A stretch of DNA of 19,801 nucleotides. Source: Verrucomicrobiota bacterium (GTDB lineage Bacteria > Verrucomicrobiota > Verrucomicrobiia > Chthoniobacterales > UBA10450). Shown here piece after piece: positions 1 through 6,678 of the stretch. The stretch covers positions 1 to 19,801 of the forward strand of contig QHQV01000306.1 in the NCBI GenBank assembly GCA_003219945.1, read 5' to 3'. The notes under the pieces are model-generated. The model did no database searches. It was not told where the DNA came from and saw only the letters and a list, made by a program, of their open reading frames with translations. The translations under genes were made by a program, and so were the position numbers. The first letter of the stretch is position 1; every line of letters begins with the position of its first letter.

Positions 1-2
1 TC

Positions 3-506
3 CCAAACGAATGGGCGATCAAGCATCGCGCGGACGCCTGCGCCGTGACGCAGCGGCCGTTTGTTGCCGGCGAACATTTTTACACACTTCTGTATCACGG
101 CGCCGATGGGTACCGGCGCGAGGATTTGAGTGAACAAGCGTGGCAAAACCGGAATGAAAATATTCGGCCTTTTTCATTTTGGAAATCGCGTTACGAGCCG
201 TTGACGTCGAAACCGACCGAACCCGTGCCTAAGGAAAGTGCAGAGCAACTCTTTCGGCGTTTGATGGCGTCGGATTCACCGCCTGCAAACGCCTGCTACG
301 TCCTGGCGGCCATGCTCGAGCGAAAACGTGTTTTGAAACAAGTGAAAACCGAATCCCGCGACGGCGGGAGACGCGTTCTCATGTATGAACAAGGTTCCAC
401 GGGCGACGTGTTCATCGTGCCTGACCCGCAATTGCGCCTGGACGAATTGGAAAATGTGCAAAACGAGGTGGGAGAGTTACTTCGCGGAGCCACAGAAAAC
501 GGATAA
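3..506 (+). CDS. Conserved hypothetical protein, 5'-truncated by the window edge
   Basis: The frame is open to the left edge (first whole codon at position 3) and ends at the TAA at 504-506. A GTG at 45 could be taken as a start, but the residues before it (PNEWAIKHRADACAV) run straight into what looks like the conserved part (CAVTQRPFVAGEHFYT), so I think the true start lies outside the window. The visible protein is about 167 residues with no membrane segment or signal peptide. Recognisable stretches are a Cys-x-x-Thr-x-x-Phe block near the N-terminus, a PFSFWKSRYEP block, and a C-terminal segment with MLERKR, GDVFIVPDPQLRLDELE and a short amphipathic helix. From memory this resembles an uncharacterised soluble protein of Planctomycetes/Verrucomicrobia; I know no function. 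It sits 18 bp upstream of the Fe-S assembly gene in the same direction, so the two may be cotranscribed. Confidence 0.75.
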   Translation, partial: PNEWAIKHRADACAVTQRPFVAGEHFYTLLYHGADGYRREDLSEQAWQNRNENIRPFSFWKSRYEPLTSKPTEPVPKESAEQLFRRLMASDSPPANACYVLAAMLERKRVLKQVKTESRDGGRRVLMYEQGSTGDVFIVPDPQLRLDELENVQNEVGELLRGATENG

Positions 507-524
507 TGTCTAAGCCAACTGCTG

Positions 525-896
525 ATGACCACAGAAACACCGACCATCAATTACAAGATCGGCAACGAGCGTCTGATCAGCGTGACCGAAAACGCGGCCC
601 GCAAGTTAGCATCACTGCTTGAAGAAAAAGGCCAGCCAGAGGGGGCGCTGCGCCTCAAGGTGATCGGTGGCGGCTGCTCCGGTCTGCAATACGTAATGGA
701 TTTGGTCCAAGGCCCGATGGAGCGCGATATCCTTGTTCCGACTCAAAACGTGCGACTCGTTGTCGATCCAAAGAGCGCGCTATTCGTTAGCGGGTCAGTG
801 CTCGATTACAGCGAAGATTTGCAAAAAGGCGGCTTCAAAGTGACGAACCCTAATGCCGTCGCTCACTGCTCGTGCGGCGAAAGCTTTGCTGTTTAA
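525..896 (+). CDS. erpA: Iron-sulfur cluster assembly/insertion protein, HesB/IscA/ErpA family
   Basis: This 123-residue protein belongs to the A-type Fe-S carrier family, which passes assembled clusters to apo-proteins in the cytoplasm. The three family cysteines are present: Cys51 in GGGCSGLQY, and Cys115 and Cys117 in the C-terminal CSCGESF. The core starts at about residue 18 (ISVTENAARKL); the first 15 or so residues are an extra N-terminal tail compared with E. coli IscA. The ATG at 525 is the only good in-frame start, and no strong Shine-Dalgarno precedes it. No iscS, iscU or suf gene is nearby, so the choice between ErpA, IscA and SufA is uncertain; the symbol marks the family. The gene converges on frr. 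Confidence 0.88.
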   Translation: MTTETPTINYKIGNERLISVTENAARKLASLLEEKGQPEGALRLKVIGGGCSGLQYVMDLVQGPMERDILVPTQNVRLVVDPKSALFVSGSVLDYSEDLQKGGFKVTNPNAVAHCSCGESFAV

Positions 897-939
897 AACG
901 TCAAACAGGCCCTACCGAACTAGACCTCCATTACCTCCG

Positions 940-1020
940 CTTCCTCTTCCTCTTACTCTCAGCTTTGTTTCCGAACGATTCGCCAGTAGAAGGCAGACTA
1001 AGAGGACGAGCTAGAGGAAG
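940..1020. repeat. Imperfect inverted repeat between convergent erpA and frr
   Basis: The 130-bp gap between two convergent genes holds a pyrimidine-rich left arm (940-955, CTTCCTCTTCCTCTTA) and a right arm (999-1020) that matches its reverse complement in two 8-bp blocks (TAAGAGGA and AGAGGAAG) around an extra 6 bases. The loop is about 43 bp. The position would suit a two-way transcription end, but there is no U-tract on either side, so a terminator role is only a guess. Nothing else recognisable lies in this gap. Confidence 0.4.
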
Positions 1021-1026
1021 ATTGAA

Positions 1027-1587
1027 CTACACCTTCATGACCTCGGCTTCTTTATGCTTGAGATGGTCATCGACAGATTTGACGAAGCGGTCGGTGAGTT
1101 TTTGCACTTCGCCTTCCACATCGCGTAATTGATCCTCTGTCAAAGCACCCGACGTTTTGAGTTTCTTCGCTTCGTCCAGTGCGGTGCGCCGGTTGGAGCG
1201 GACACGCACCCGCGCTTCCTCAGCCATTTTGCCGAGCGCGCGCACGAGTTCCTTTCGACGTTCTTCTGAAAGCTCCGGAATCGGCAACCGAATGATCTTA
1301 CCATCAACGGCAGGCGTGATCCCAATTTTGGATTCCTTGAGCGCTCTTTCGATGTCTTGCACAGTGCCGACATCGAAAGGCTGAACAACAAGCAAACGCG
1401 GCTCAGGCGTGGTGATCAAGGCGAGCTGTTTTAATTTCATGGCCGATCCGTACGCATGCACATCGACGTTTTCCACCAAACCAGGCGAGGCCTTTCCGGT
1501 GCGCACCGCGGCGAATTCGTGCACCATGTAATCGACGCTTTTCTCCATCGACATCTCAGCCTCGAGAAGAATGTCATCCGTGCTCAT
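1027..1587 (-). CDS. frr: Ribosome recycling factor
   Basis: At 186 residues it has the normal length for RRF, which works with EF-G to split the post-termination ribosome. Family hallmarks are the N-terminal EAEMSMEKSVDYMVHEFAAVRTGKA region, the loop VQPFDVGTVQDIERALKESKIGITPAVDGKIIRLPIPELSEERRKELV in the middle (domain II and the return into the bundle), and a charged C-terminal helix. It starts 12 bp after the pyrH stop, the common pyrH-frr pairing, so it is probably the last gene of this operon. It ends at a TAG that faces the convergent erpA gene. Confidence 0.97.
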   Translation of the reverse strand: MSTDDILLEAEMSMEKSVDYMVHEFAAVRTGKASPGLVENVDVHAYGSAMKLKQLALITTPEPRLLVVQPFDVGTVQDIERALKESKIGITPAVDGKIIRLPIPELSEERRKELVRALGKMAEEARVRVRSNRRTALDEAKKLKTSGALTEDQLRDVEGEVQKLTDRFVKSVDDHLKHKEAEVMKV

Positions 1588-1599
1588 ATCGGTGAATGT

Positions 1600-2340
1600 T
1601 TACTTTGCTGGAGCTTCATCGCAAACCAGAGTTCCAACGTTTCGCCCCAGCACCGCGTCGCGCAGGATGCCAGGCTTGTACATGTTGAATACAACGATCG
1701 GGATCTTGTTGTCCATGCAGAGACTGAACGCGGTCGAATCCATGATCTGGAGACGCTTGGTGAGCGCTTCGGTAAATGTGAGGCGGTCGTAACGGCGCGC
1801 GTCCGGAAACTTCTTCGGGTCGCAATCATAAACACCGTCGACCTTTGTGGCTTTGAGGATCACATCTGCCCGAATCTCACTGGCGCGTAGTGCTGCCGTT
1901 GTGTCCGTGGAAAAGTACGGGTTACCGGTGCCAGCCGCGAAAATAACAACTCTGCCCAGCTCCAGATGCCGAACGGCGCGGCCGAGGATGAACGGCTCGG
2001 CCACATTTTTCATCTCAATCGCAGTTTGAACACGGGCCTCGACGCCCATCTGTTCGAGTGTGCTGCGCAACGCGAGAGCGTTGATGACTGTGGCAAGCAT
2101 TCCCATGTAATCCGCCGTGGTACGATCCATCCCGCGATCCGCCGCGGAAAGACCGCGCCAGATGTTGCCGCCGCCGATCACCACGGCCACTTCCACGCCC
2201 AGATCGCGCACCTCTTTCATCCGTTCGGCGATCTCGCGCACGACTGGTGGCGAGATATTGTCGCGCCCGCCGTGCTGCTGCATTGCTTCGCCGCTCAGCT
2301 TGAGCACGATGCGTTGGTAGACCGGGGCTTCTGGTTCCAT
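1600..2340 (-). CDS. pyrH: UMP kinase
   Basis: Cytoplasmic kinase of the amino-acid-kinase fold that turns UMP into UDP in pyrimidine synthesis. Motifs seen: KLSGEAM near the N-terminus, [49 protein letters not shown] and [16 protein letters not shown] take the ATG at 2340 as the start (246 residues, close to the usual 240), because the family N-terminus reads [16 protein letters not shown] at 2388 would add 16 residues ([16 protein letters not shown]) with no family counterpart. The upstream gap holds a REP doublet. The gene is followed directly by frr. Confidence 0.96.
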   Translation of the reverse strand: MEPEAPVYQRIVLKLSGEAMQQHGGRDNISPPVVREIAERMKEVRDLGVEVAVVIGGGNIWRGLSAADRGMDRTTADYMGMLATVINALALRSTLEQMGVEARVQTAIEMKNVAEPFILGRAVRHLELGRVVIFAAGTGNPYFSTDTTAALRASEIRADVILKATKVDGVYDCDPKKFPDARRYDRLTFTEALTKRLQIMDSTAFSLCMDNKIPIVVFNMYKPGILRDAVLGRNVGTLVCDEAPAK

Positions 2341-2415
2341 GGCGGCGGGTGAACATCCAAACAGAAGATAGCCACGTTTGGAAAGCAAAATGCGTGCGAT
2401 CGAACCACGTCAGTT

Positions 2416-2491
2416 GGTAGGGCGGGCAGTCCTCTGCACGCCGTCGATTCCAATTCACGGCGGCGCGCACGAAGTGGCGCGCCCTGCCCAA
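2416..2491. repeat. REP doublet (REPIN-like) between fmt and pyrH
   Basis: The left half has a GTAG head (2417-2420) and then a hairpin whose arms GGCG-GCAG (2421-2429) pair with CTGC-CGCC (2434-2442) around a TCCT loop with one mismatch. The right half, in the opposite sense, has arms GGCGCGCAC (2462-2470) and GTGGCGCGCC (2474-2483) around a GAA loop with one bulged G, and ends in CTGCCCAA, a decayed counterpart of the left TTGGTAGGGC. So two hairpins lie in inverted orientation with matching outer ends. On the minus strand the unit lies in the mRNA between fmt and pyrH. The rest of the 2341-2508 gap shows no gene. Confidence 0.7.
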
Positions 2492-2508
2492 GTGTTTCGG
2501 GGTCGGAA

Positions 2509-3453
2509 TCAATCTGCGGCGCCCGGGAGAGCGCCATGTCCGCGTAAGAATTCTGCGCCGCTCATTCGCCGTTTTCCTTCAAGCTGCACTTCGGCCAGGC
2601 AAAGTGCGCCTTTGCCAGCAGCCACGATCAGGTCTTTGTCGCTGCGCAAAATTTCTCCGGGTTGCCCAGTGAGGTCGACAACTGACGCGGAAAAGATTTT
2701 GAGATTTTGATCACCAACTTTCATGAACGCGCCGGGCCACGGATTGTAGGCGCGAATCTTTCTCTCAATCGCCGCGGCTGATTCGGACCAATCGATTTGG
2801 CCGTGTTCACGTTTTAGCTTTGGGGCATAAGTTGCGCGTGCGTTGTCCTGGCGAATGCGCGGCGCGCTCCCCGCCGCAATGAGTCGCAAAGATTCCAGCA
2901 ACGCCTCTGGAGCAATCTGCGCCAGGCGATCATGCAATGATCCACCGGTGTCGTTCGGCAGGATTTCGACATTGCGCTGCAACAGGATATCGCCAGTGTC
3001 GAGTCCTTCGTCCATGTACATCACGGTGATGCCGGTCTCGAAATCGCCCGCCGCGATTGCAGCTTGAAGCGGCGCTGCGCCCCTCCAGCGCGGAAGAAGC
3101 GACGCGTGCACATTTAAACAGGCGAGACGTGGAATCTCAAGCACATCATGCGGCAGGATTTGGCCGTAGGCCACCACGACAATTGCGTCTGGAGTACGGC
3201 TGCGGATCTGCTCAATGGCCTGTGGATCTTTGATTCTCGCTGGTTGAAAGATCGGCGCGCCCGGCGGTCGCGCCCTACCAATCAAAGCCGTTTTTATCGG
3301 CGGCGGTTCAATGCGCTGGTCGCGCCCGACTGGCTTATCCGGCTGAGTGACGACCGCAATGACTTCGTGCTCGGAGTTTAGTAATGCTCGTAGCGTCGGC
3401 ACGCCGATTTCGCCCGTGCCGATGAAGATAATTCGCATGCCTCGAGAAGCCAT
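2509..3453 (-). CDS. fmt: Methionyl-tRNA formyltransferase
   Basis: Transfers a formyl group from 10-formyltetrahydrofolate to Met-tRNA of the initiator type. At 314 residues it is full length. Seen: the N-terminal Rossmann start MRIIFIGTGEIGVPTLRALL, the catalytic block with Asn114 and His116 in NVHASLLPRWRGAAP, and Asp152 in DEGLDTGDI, followed by the C-terminal RNA-binding domain (KIRAYNPWPGAF onward). The start is either 3453 (MASRG...) or the ATG at 3438, which begins exactly at the conserved MRIIF; neither has a strong ribosome-binding site. Odd: residues 58-67 (IGRARPPGAP) are encoded by a REP hairpin at 3254-3282, placed in the loop before the conserved IFQPARI segment. Confidence 0.95.
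   Translation of the reverse strand: MASRGMRIIFIGTGEIGVPTLRALLNSEHEVIAVVTQPDKPVGRDQRIEPPPIKTALIGRARPPGAPIFQPARIKDPQAIEQIRSRTPDAIVVVAYGQILPHDVLEIPRLACLNVHASLLPRWRGAAPLQAAIAAGDFETGITVMYMDEGLDTGDILLQRNVEILPNDTGGSLHDRLAQIAPEALLESLRLIAAGSAPRIRQDNARATYAPKLKREHGQIDWSESAAAIERKIRAYNPWPGAFMKVGDQNLKIFSASVVDLTGQPGEILRSDKDLIVAAGKGALCLAEVQLEGKRRMSGAEFLRGHGALPGAAD
3254..3282 (-). repeat. Single REP element in frame inside fmt
   Basis: On the coding (minus) strand the sequence runs from ATTGGTAGGGCGCGACC to the end arm GGGCGCGCC, with a GTAG head and a hairpin of arms GCGCGACC and GGGCGCGC around GCC. It differs at one position out of 29 from the copy in ileS at 10787-10815. It is read as IGRARPPGAP without a stop codon. 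Confidence 0.75.
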
Positions 3454-3460
3454 CTAGTTA

Positions 3461-3528
3461 ATGGTGGGGACGGACCGCCGGGCCGTCCATCCCTGAGGCG
3501 CGCCCGGCAGTCGCGCGCGTACCACCAT
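3461..3528. repeat. REP doublet (REPIN-like) between the zinc-ribbon gene and fmt
   Basis: The unit has inverted ends ATGGTGG (3461-3467) and CCACCAT (3522-3528). The left half has a GTGG head and then a hairpin with arms GGACGG (3468-3473) and CCGTCC (3483-3488). The right half, opposite in sense, has the core GGCGCGCCCGGCAGTCGCGC from 3497, which is nearly the same as the single copies in fmt and ileS (one base changed in that core, and one base inserted just after it). It occupies almost the whole 87-bp gap upstream of fmt, so it is transcribed in the fmt leader. Confidence 0.72.
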
Positions 3529-3540
3529 TTGTTTTGGAAT

Positions 3541-3783
3541 CTACCTACGCCGAACAGACACCGGCGCACGATGTGGTTGGGTAGCCGCTGCTTGCGCCAT
3601 CATCTTGTCGCCAGCCGTGACTTCGCGCCGGCCTACTGACGATCCGCACCCCGTGCAGAGATAATCGAAGATTTCACGGTCAGGCAGGACTAACAAAAGC
3701 CGCTCGCGCACGGGCATCGCGGCTTTGCATTTTTCGCAATAAAGACTGGAAGCAGTGAAGCTTTCAAACTGCTGCTGGTTCAT
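3541..3783 (-). CDS. Small zinc-ribbon-like protein of unknown function
   Basis: An 80-residue protein with two Cys pairs, Cys16-x-x-Cys19 (YCEKCK) and Cys43-x-x-Cys46 (LCTGCGS), 23 residues apart, which is the layout of a single treble-clef or zinc-ribbon unit. The tail is basic (RAPVSVRRR). There is no signal peptide or membrane segment, so it should be cytoplasmic. Its start codon lies 20 bp inside the 3' end of adk, which implies translational coupling and makes it a real gene rather than a chance frame. I do not recognise the family. A role in RNA, ribosome or nucleotide processes is suggested only by its neighbours. Confidence 0.75.
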   Translation of the reverse strand: MNQQQFESFTASSLYCEKCKAAMPVRERLLLVLPDREIFDYLCTGCGSSVGRREVTAGDKMMAQAAATQPHRAPVSVRRR

Positions 3784-4366
3784 ACGCGCCGTCGTTCACG
3801 CTCTTTAAGATATCGAGCAGAACTTTCACGGGCGGCTGAATCGCGTCAACTACACTTACCAGTTCTTTCGAGTAGTATGACAGTACCGGCTTGGATTCCT
3901 TCTCGTAGATATCAAGACGCCGCTTGATGACCTCTTCGTTTGCATCGTCGAGGCGATTCTCTTTCAGAGCGCGCTTCTTCAGCCGGTAAAACAACGTCTC
4001 GCGATCGGGGCACGCAAGATGGAACACTTTCTTCACGTAGATCATGTCATCCATAATCTTGGCCTGACCCACGTTTCGGGGAATGCCGTCCAATACGAGC
4101 GTGTCGATGTCCGGCTTGAACTTGTGTGCGTCTACGGCCGCATCGATCGCCTCTCGCCAGAGCTCCACTGTGATATCGTCCGGAACAAGCCGGCCTTTGC
4201 TCGAATATTCAAGGAAGGCTTTGCCGACCTTTGTGCGCGTATCGATGGAGCGGAATACGTCGCCGCAAGCGCAATGATAGTAACGCGGGATCGTGCCGAG
4301 TGTTTTGCCCTGCGTGCCTTTACCGCTGCCCGGCGCGCCAAAAAGGAGAAAGGTTTGGTATTTCAT
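3764..4366 (-). CDS. adk: Adenylate kinase (nucleoside monophosphate kinase family)
   Basis: Catalyses the exchange AMP + ATP to 2 ADP. The 200-residue protein has the P-loop GAPGSGKGT at 10-18, the substrate segment LVPDD at 60-64, DGIPR at 93-97 (usually DGFPR), a short lid with RLDD around 138-141 and no zinc cysteines, and RRLDIYEKESKPVLSYY at 149-165. The usual ISTGD motif is replaced by HCACGDVFRS at 31-40, with two cysteines; I believe this variant occurs in related phyla, but that is from memory. The gene overlaps the small zinc-ribbon gene by 20 bp and lies 124 bp after rpmA. That gap has a weak stem (GAGCCGGT/ACCGCTC) but no clear terminator. Confidence 0.9.
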   Translation of the reverse strand: MKYQTFLLFGAPGSGKGTQGKTLGTIPRYYHCACGDVFRSIDTRTKVGKAFLEYSSKGRLVPDDITVELWREAIDAAVDAHKFKPDIDTLVLDGIPRNVGQAKIMDDMIYVKKVFHLACPDRETLFYRLKKRALKENRLDDANEEVIKRRLDIYEKESKPVLSYYSKELVSVVDAIQPPVKVLLDILKSVNDGAYEPAAV

Positions 4367-4490
4367 GCGAAATCTGCTTATACCGCGAAAGCAACTGGCC
4401 CGGCAAGCACCGTCATCCGAGCGAAATCAGCGAGCCGGTGAAGTTACCGCTCGCGGTTGCAACGGGACGTCCGACTCCGCTGCGACCAGC

Positions 4491-4754
4491 TCAAGAAGAC
4501 GAAGAAATTACCGTGGGCTCTACATTCACCCGCCGGCCGCCGCGATCGAAGCGCACGCTCCCGTTTATCAGAGCAAAAATTGTGTAATCGCGACCGAGCC
4601 CGACGTTTCTTCCGGGCAAAAATCTTGTGCCGCGCTGACGCACAATGATGTTGCCGGCCACAACTGTCTCGCTGCCGAATTTTTTGACACCCAGCCGTTT
4701 GCTGACGCTGTCGCGCCCGTTTTTGACGCTGCCTTGTCCTTTTTTGTGAGCCAT
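4491..4754 (-). CDS. rpmA: 50S ribosomal protein L27
   Basis: An 87-residue L27, whose flexible N-terminus reaches the peptidyl transferase centre. The start [16 protein letters not shown] is the normal form without the cleaved leader seen in Firmicutes. The rest ([43 protein letters not shown]) is standard. The ribosome-binding site GAGGAG overlaps the rplU stop codon, with 9 bp between the genes, so L21 and L27 are coupled as in most bacteria. The usual third partner, obg/cgtA, is not here; adk follows. Confidence 0.97.
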   Translation of the reverse strand: MAHKKGQGSVKNGRDSVSKRLGVKKFGSETVVAGNIIVRQRGTRFLPGRNVGLGRDYTIFALINGSVRFDRGGRRVNVEPTVISSSS

Positions 4755-4763
4755 TGAAAGTCG

Positions 4764-5114
4764 TTACTCCTCAGTCTTTTTTGCCGCGGACTTATTCCCT
4801 CCCAAATTAATGCTTTTGATCTTGATACGCGTCAATTTGCGACGGTGGCCGACAGTGCGGTGATAGCCTTTGCGCCGCTTGTATTTGAACGCGACGACTT
4901 TCTTGTCCTTACGTTGTTCGAGAACTTCAGCGGTTACCTTTGCTCCAGAGACGAGCGGATCGCCGTGAGTCACGTCTTTTCCGTTCGCAAACAACAGTAC
5001 ATCCCCAAACGTAGTAGTTTTGCCCGGTTCGACGTCGAGAAGATCGACATCGAGCGTGTCGCCTTCCGCAACGCGAAATTGCCTGCCACCAGTTCTGATG
5101 ATTGCGTAAGCCAT
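4764..5114 (-). CDS. rplU: 50S ribosomal protein L21
   Basis: L21 binds 23S rRNA on the large subunit. I choose the ATG at 5114 (MAYAIIRTGGRQFRV), giving 116 residues; the reading frame stays open to 5153 but the extra 13 residues (MWNCGRLFLPRET) do not fit the family. Hallmarks are the N-terminal YAIIRTGGRQFRVAEGD and the C-terminal block VVAFKYKRRKGYHRTVGHRR. A short Lys-rich tail (KSAAKKTEE) extends beyond the usual end. It is followed at 9 bp by rpmA and preceded by an 87-bp gap after glgA. Confidence 0.96.
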   Translation of the reverse strand: MAYAIIRTGGRQFRVAEGDTLDVDLLDVEPGKTTTFGDVLLFANGKDVTHGDPLVSGAKVTAEVLEQRKDKKVVAFKYKRRKGYHRTVGHRRKLTRIKIKSINLGGNKSAAKKTEE

Positions 5115-5141
5115 AGTTTCTCTGGGGAGAAAAAGCCGCCC

Positions 5142-5170
5142 ACAATTCCACATCTGACCGCGCTTGGCAA
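5142..5170 (-). promoter_or_regulatory. Possible sigma-70-type promoter for rplU-rpmA
   Basis: On the minus strand, TTGCCA (5165-5170, five of six matches to the -35 consensus) is followed after 17 bp by AATTGT (5142-5147, three of six to the -10). It lies in the 87-bp glgA-rplU gap, where a separate promoter for ribosomal protein genes would make sense. The -10 is weak, so this is a suggestion only. Confidence 0.28.
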
Positions 5171-5201
5171 ACGGAAAGCCGGGAGGCGATCGGGCTCGAC
5201 T

Positions 5202-6653
5202 CTACGCGGCAGCTTTACCTGGTGCACCGATTAGCTCCGAATACAGAGCTTCATAATGCTGCGCGGACACGTCCCACGAAAAATTGCGGGCCATCGCGCG
5301 TTTCATCAGCTTCGTCCAAAGCGTCCGGTCGCAGAAGATTTGACGGGCACGTTTCATCGCGTCCCAGAAAGCGTCGCTTGAATATTCGTAACACAGAAAA
5401 CCATAACCGCTGTCCGTGCTCGGATCGTAATCTTCGATGATCTCCTGAATTCCACCGGTCACGCGCGCAACTGGCAATGCGCCATATTTCAAGTTATACA
5501 TCGCCCCTAGACCTGCCGGTTCGAAGCGAGATGGAATCAGGCTGATGTCCGTGCCTGCCTGAATTAAGTGGGCCACTTTCTCGTCGTAATCTTTTTGGTA
5601 AGCAAACTTGGTTGGAAATTTTCTGGCTGTGACCGCAAGCGCAGTTTCAAAGGCAGGATCGCCCTCCCCGAGAATGATCAAGCGAATATCGTCCCAAAGT
5701 AAGCGATCAAGAAGAGGCACGAGAATTTCGAAACCTTTTTCCTGGATTACGCGCGTTACCATCCCGAAAACCGGCCCGCGCGGCTCGAGCGCGAGGTTCA
5801 TTTGCTGCAGAAGCGCTTCACGACAAACTTGTTTGCCGCGCAGGCGTTTCGCATCGTAGCGTGCCGGAAGCAAACGATCGGACGCCGGATTCCAGCGCGT
5901 GTAATCTACCCCGTCCAAAATTGCGCTGAGCCGATGCGCATTTTCTCGCAACACTCCATCCAGACCGCATGCACCTGCGGGTGTCAGGATTTCGCGCCGG
6001 TAATGCTCGCTCACAGTGGTGGTTCGGTCAGCGTAAAGAATGCCGCCTTTGAGAAAATTTAGCCGTCCGAAAAACTCTACGCCGTGAAGCGTAAAGAACT
6101 CCTCCGGCAAATTTGTGAGCTGAAAATCGAGTCCCCAGAAGCTGCCCTGGTCAGCAACGTGATGGATCGTCAAAACCGTGCTGAATGGCAGTCCGTGCGC
6201 ATGCACAAAAACGGGCACCAACGCCGGCGCCCAATCGTGCACGTGCAGAATTTCCACTTGCGGTGTCAATCGCCGCGCCAGCTCGATGATTGCTTTGCAG
6301 AAAAAAATGAATCGCGCGGCATTATCTTGGTACGGCTTACCGTGCTCGCCATAAATTTTAGGCCGATCAAAAAATTCATCGCAGCGGATGAAGAACAGCT
6401 GCACGCCCCTTGCGCTTCGGCCTTCAAGGTAGCGCGCGACGTGCGTCGTAGCCCCGACTTGCACGTCGACAGTTATACCGGTGTCCTTTTTCTTAAACGC
6501 GCGATTTTCTCGAATCTCGGGATAGAACGGCAACGCCACGCTGACCTCATGCCCACGATCACGAAGCGCGCTCGGCAAGGCGTCCATGACGTCTACCAGC
6601 GCGCCCGCCCGCTGCATCGGGGGCCCCTCCGCGCTGCTCATCAGAATCCTCAT
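5202..6653 (-). CDS. glgA: Glycogen/starch synthase-like glycosyltransferase (GT5)
   Basis: A 483-residue GT5 protein, the family that extends alpha-1,4-glucan from ADP-glucose. It shows the two Rossmann domains: N-terminal MRILMSSAEGPPMQRAGALVDV, HDWAPALVPVF (His139), TIHHVADQGSFWG, NFLKGGI and TTVSEHYRREI; C-terminal ILDGVDYTRWNPASD, VTRVIQEKGFEIL (Arg301, Lys306), SRFEPAGL (Glu378) and VTGGIQEIIEDYD. The conserved nucleotide-sugar loop KTGGLADV is changed to RAGALVDV at 15-22, so the lysine is arginine and the second glycine is alanine. It therefore looks like a divergent GlgA paralogue whose donor is not certain. It follows the tRNA nucleotidyltransferase gene at 25 bp, and no other glycogen gene is in view. 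Confidence 0.85.
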   Translation of the reverse strand: MRILMSSAEGPPMQRAGALVDVMDALPSALRDRGHEVSVALPFYPEIRENRAFKKKDTGITVDVQVGATTHVARYLEGRSARGVQLFFIRCDEFFDRPKIYGEHGKPYQDNAARFIFFCKAIIELARRLTPQVEILHVHDWAPALVPVFVHAHGLPFSTVLTIHHVADQGSFWGLDFQLTNLPEEFFTLHGVEFFGRLNFLKGGILYADRTTTVSEHYRREILTPAGACGLDGVLRENAHRLSAILDGVDYTRWNPASDRLLPARYDAKRLRGKQVCREALLQQMNLALEPRGPVFGMVTRVIQEKGFEILVPLLDRLLWDDIRLIILGEGDPAFETALAVTARKFPTKFAYQKDYDEKVAHLIQAGTDISLIPSRFEPAGLGAMYNLKYGALPVARVTGGIQEIIEDYDPSTDSGYGFLCYEYSSDAFWDAMKRARQIFCDRTLWTKLMKRAMARNFSWDVSAQHYEALYSELIGAPGKAAA

Positions 6654-6678
6654 TCGACCTTCGTTGTTTGACGTTTTC

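Noticed and set aside
1456..2352. Plus-strand frames across frr and pyrH (1456-1890 and 1966-2352)
   Set aside because: Both lie over conserved minus-strand genes and show no family features.
4325..4345. GGCGCGCC in adk that resembles the REP core
   Set aside because: These bases encode the P-loop GAPGSGK. There is no GTAG head and no hairpin, so the likeness is chance.
6084..6671. Plus-strand frame of 195 codons opposite glgA
   Set aside because: It is a shadow of glgA: no motif, no ribosome-binding site, and the minus-strand frame carries clear GT5 signatures.
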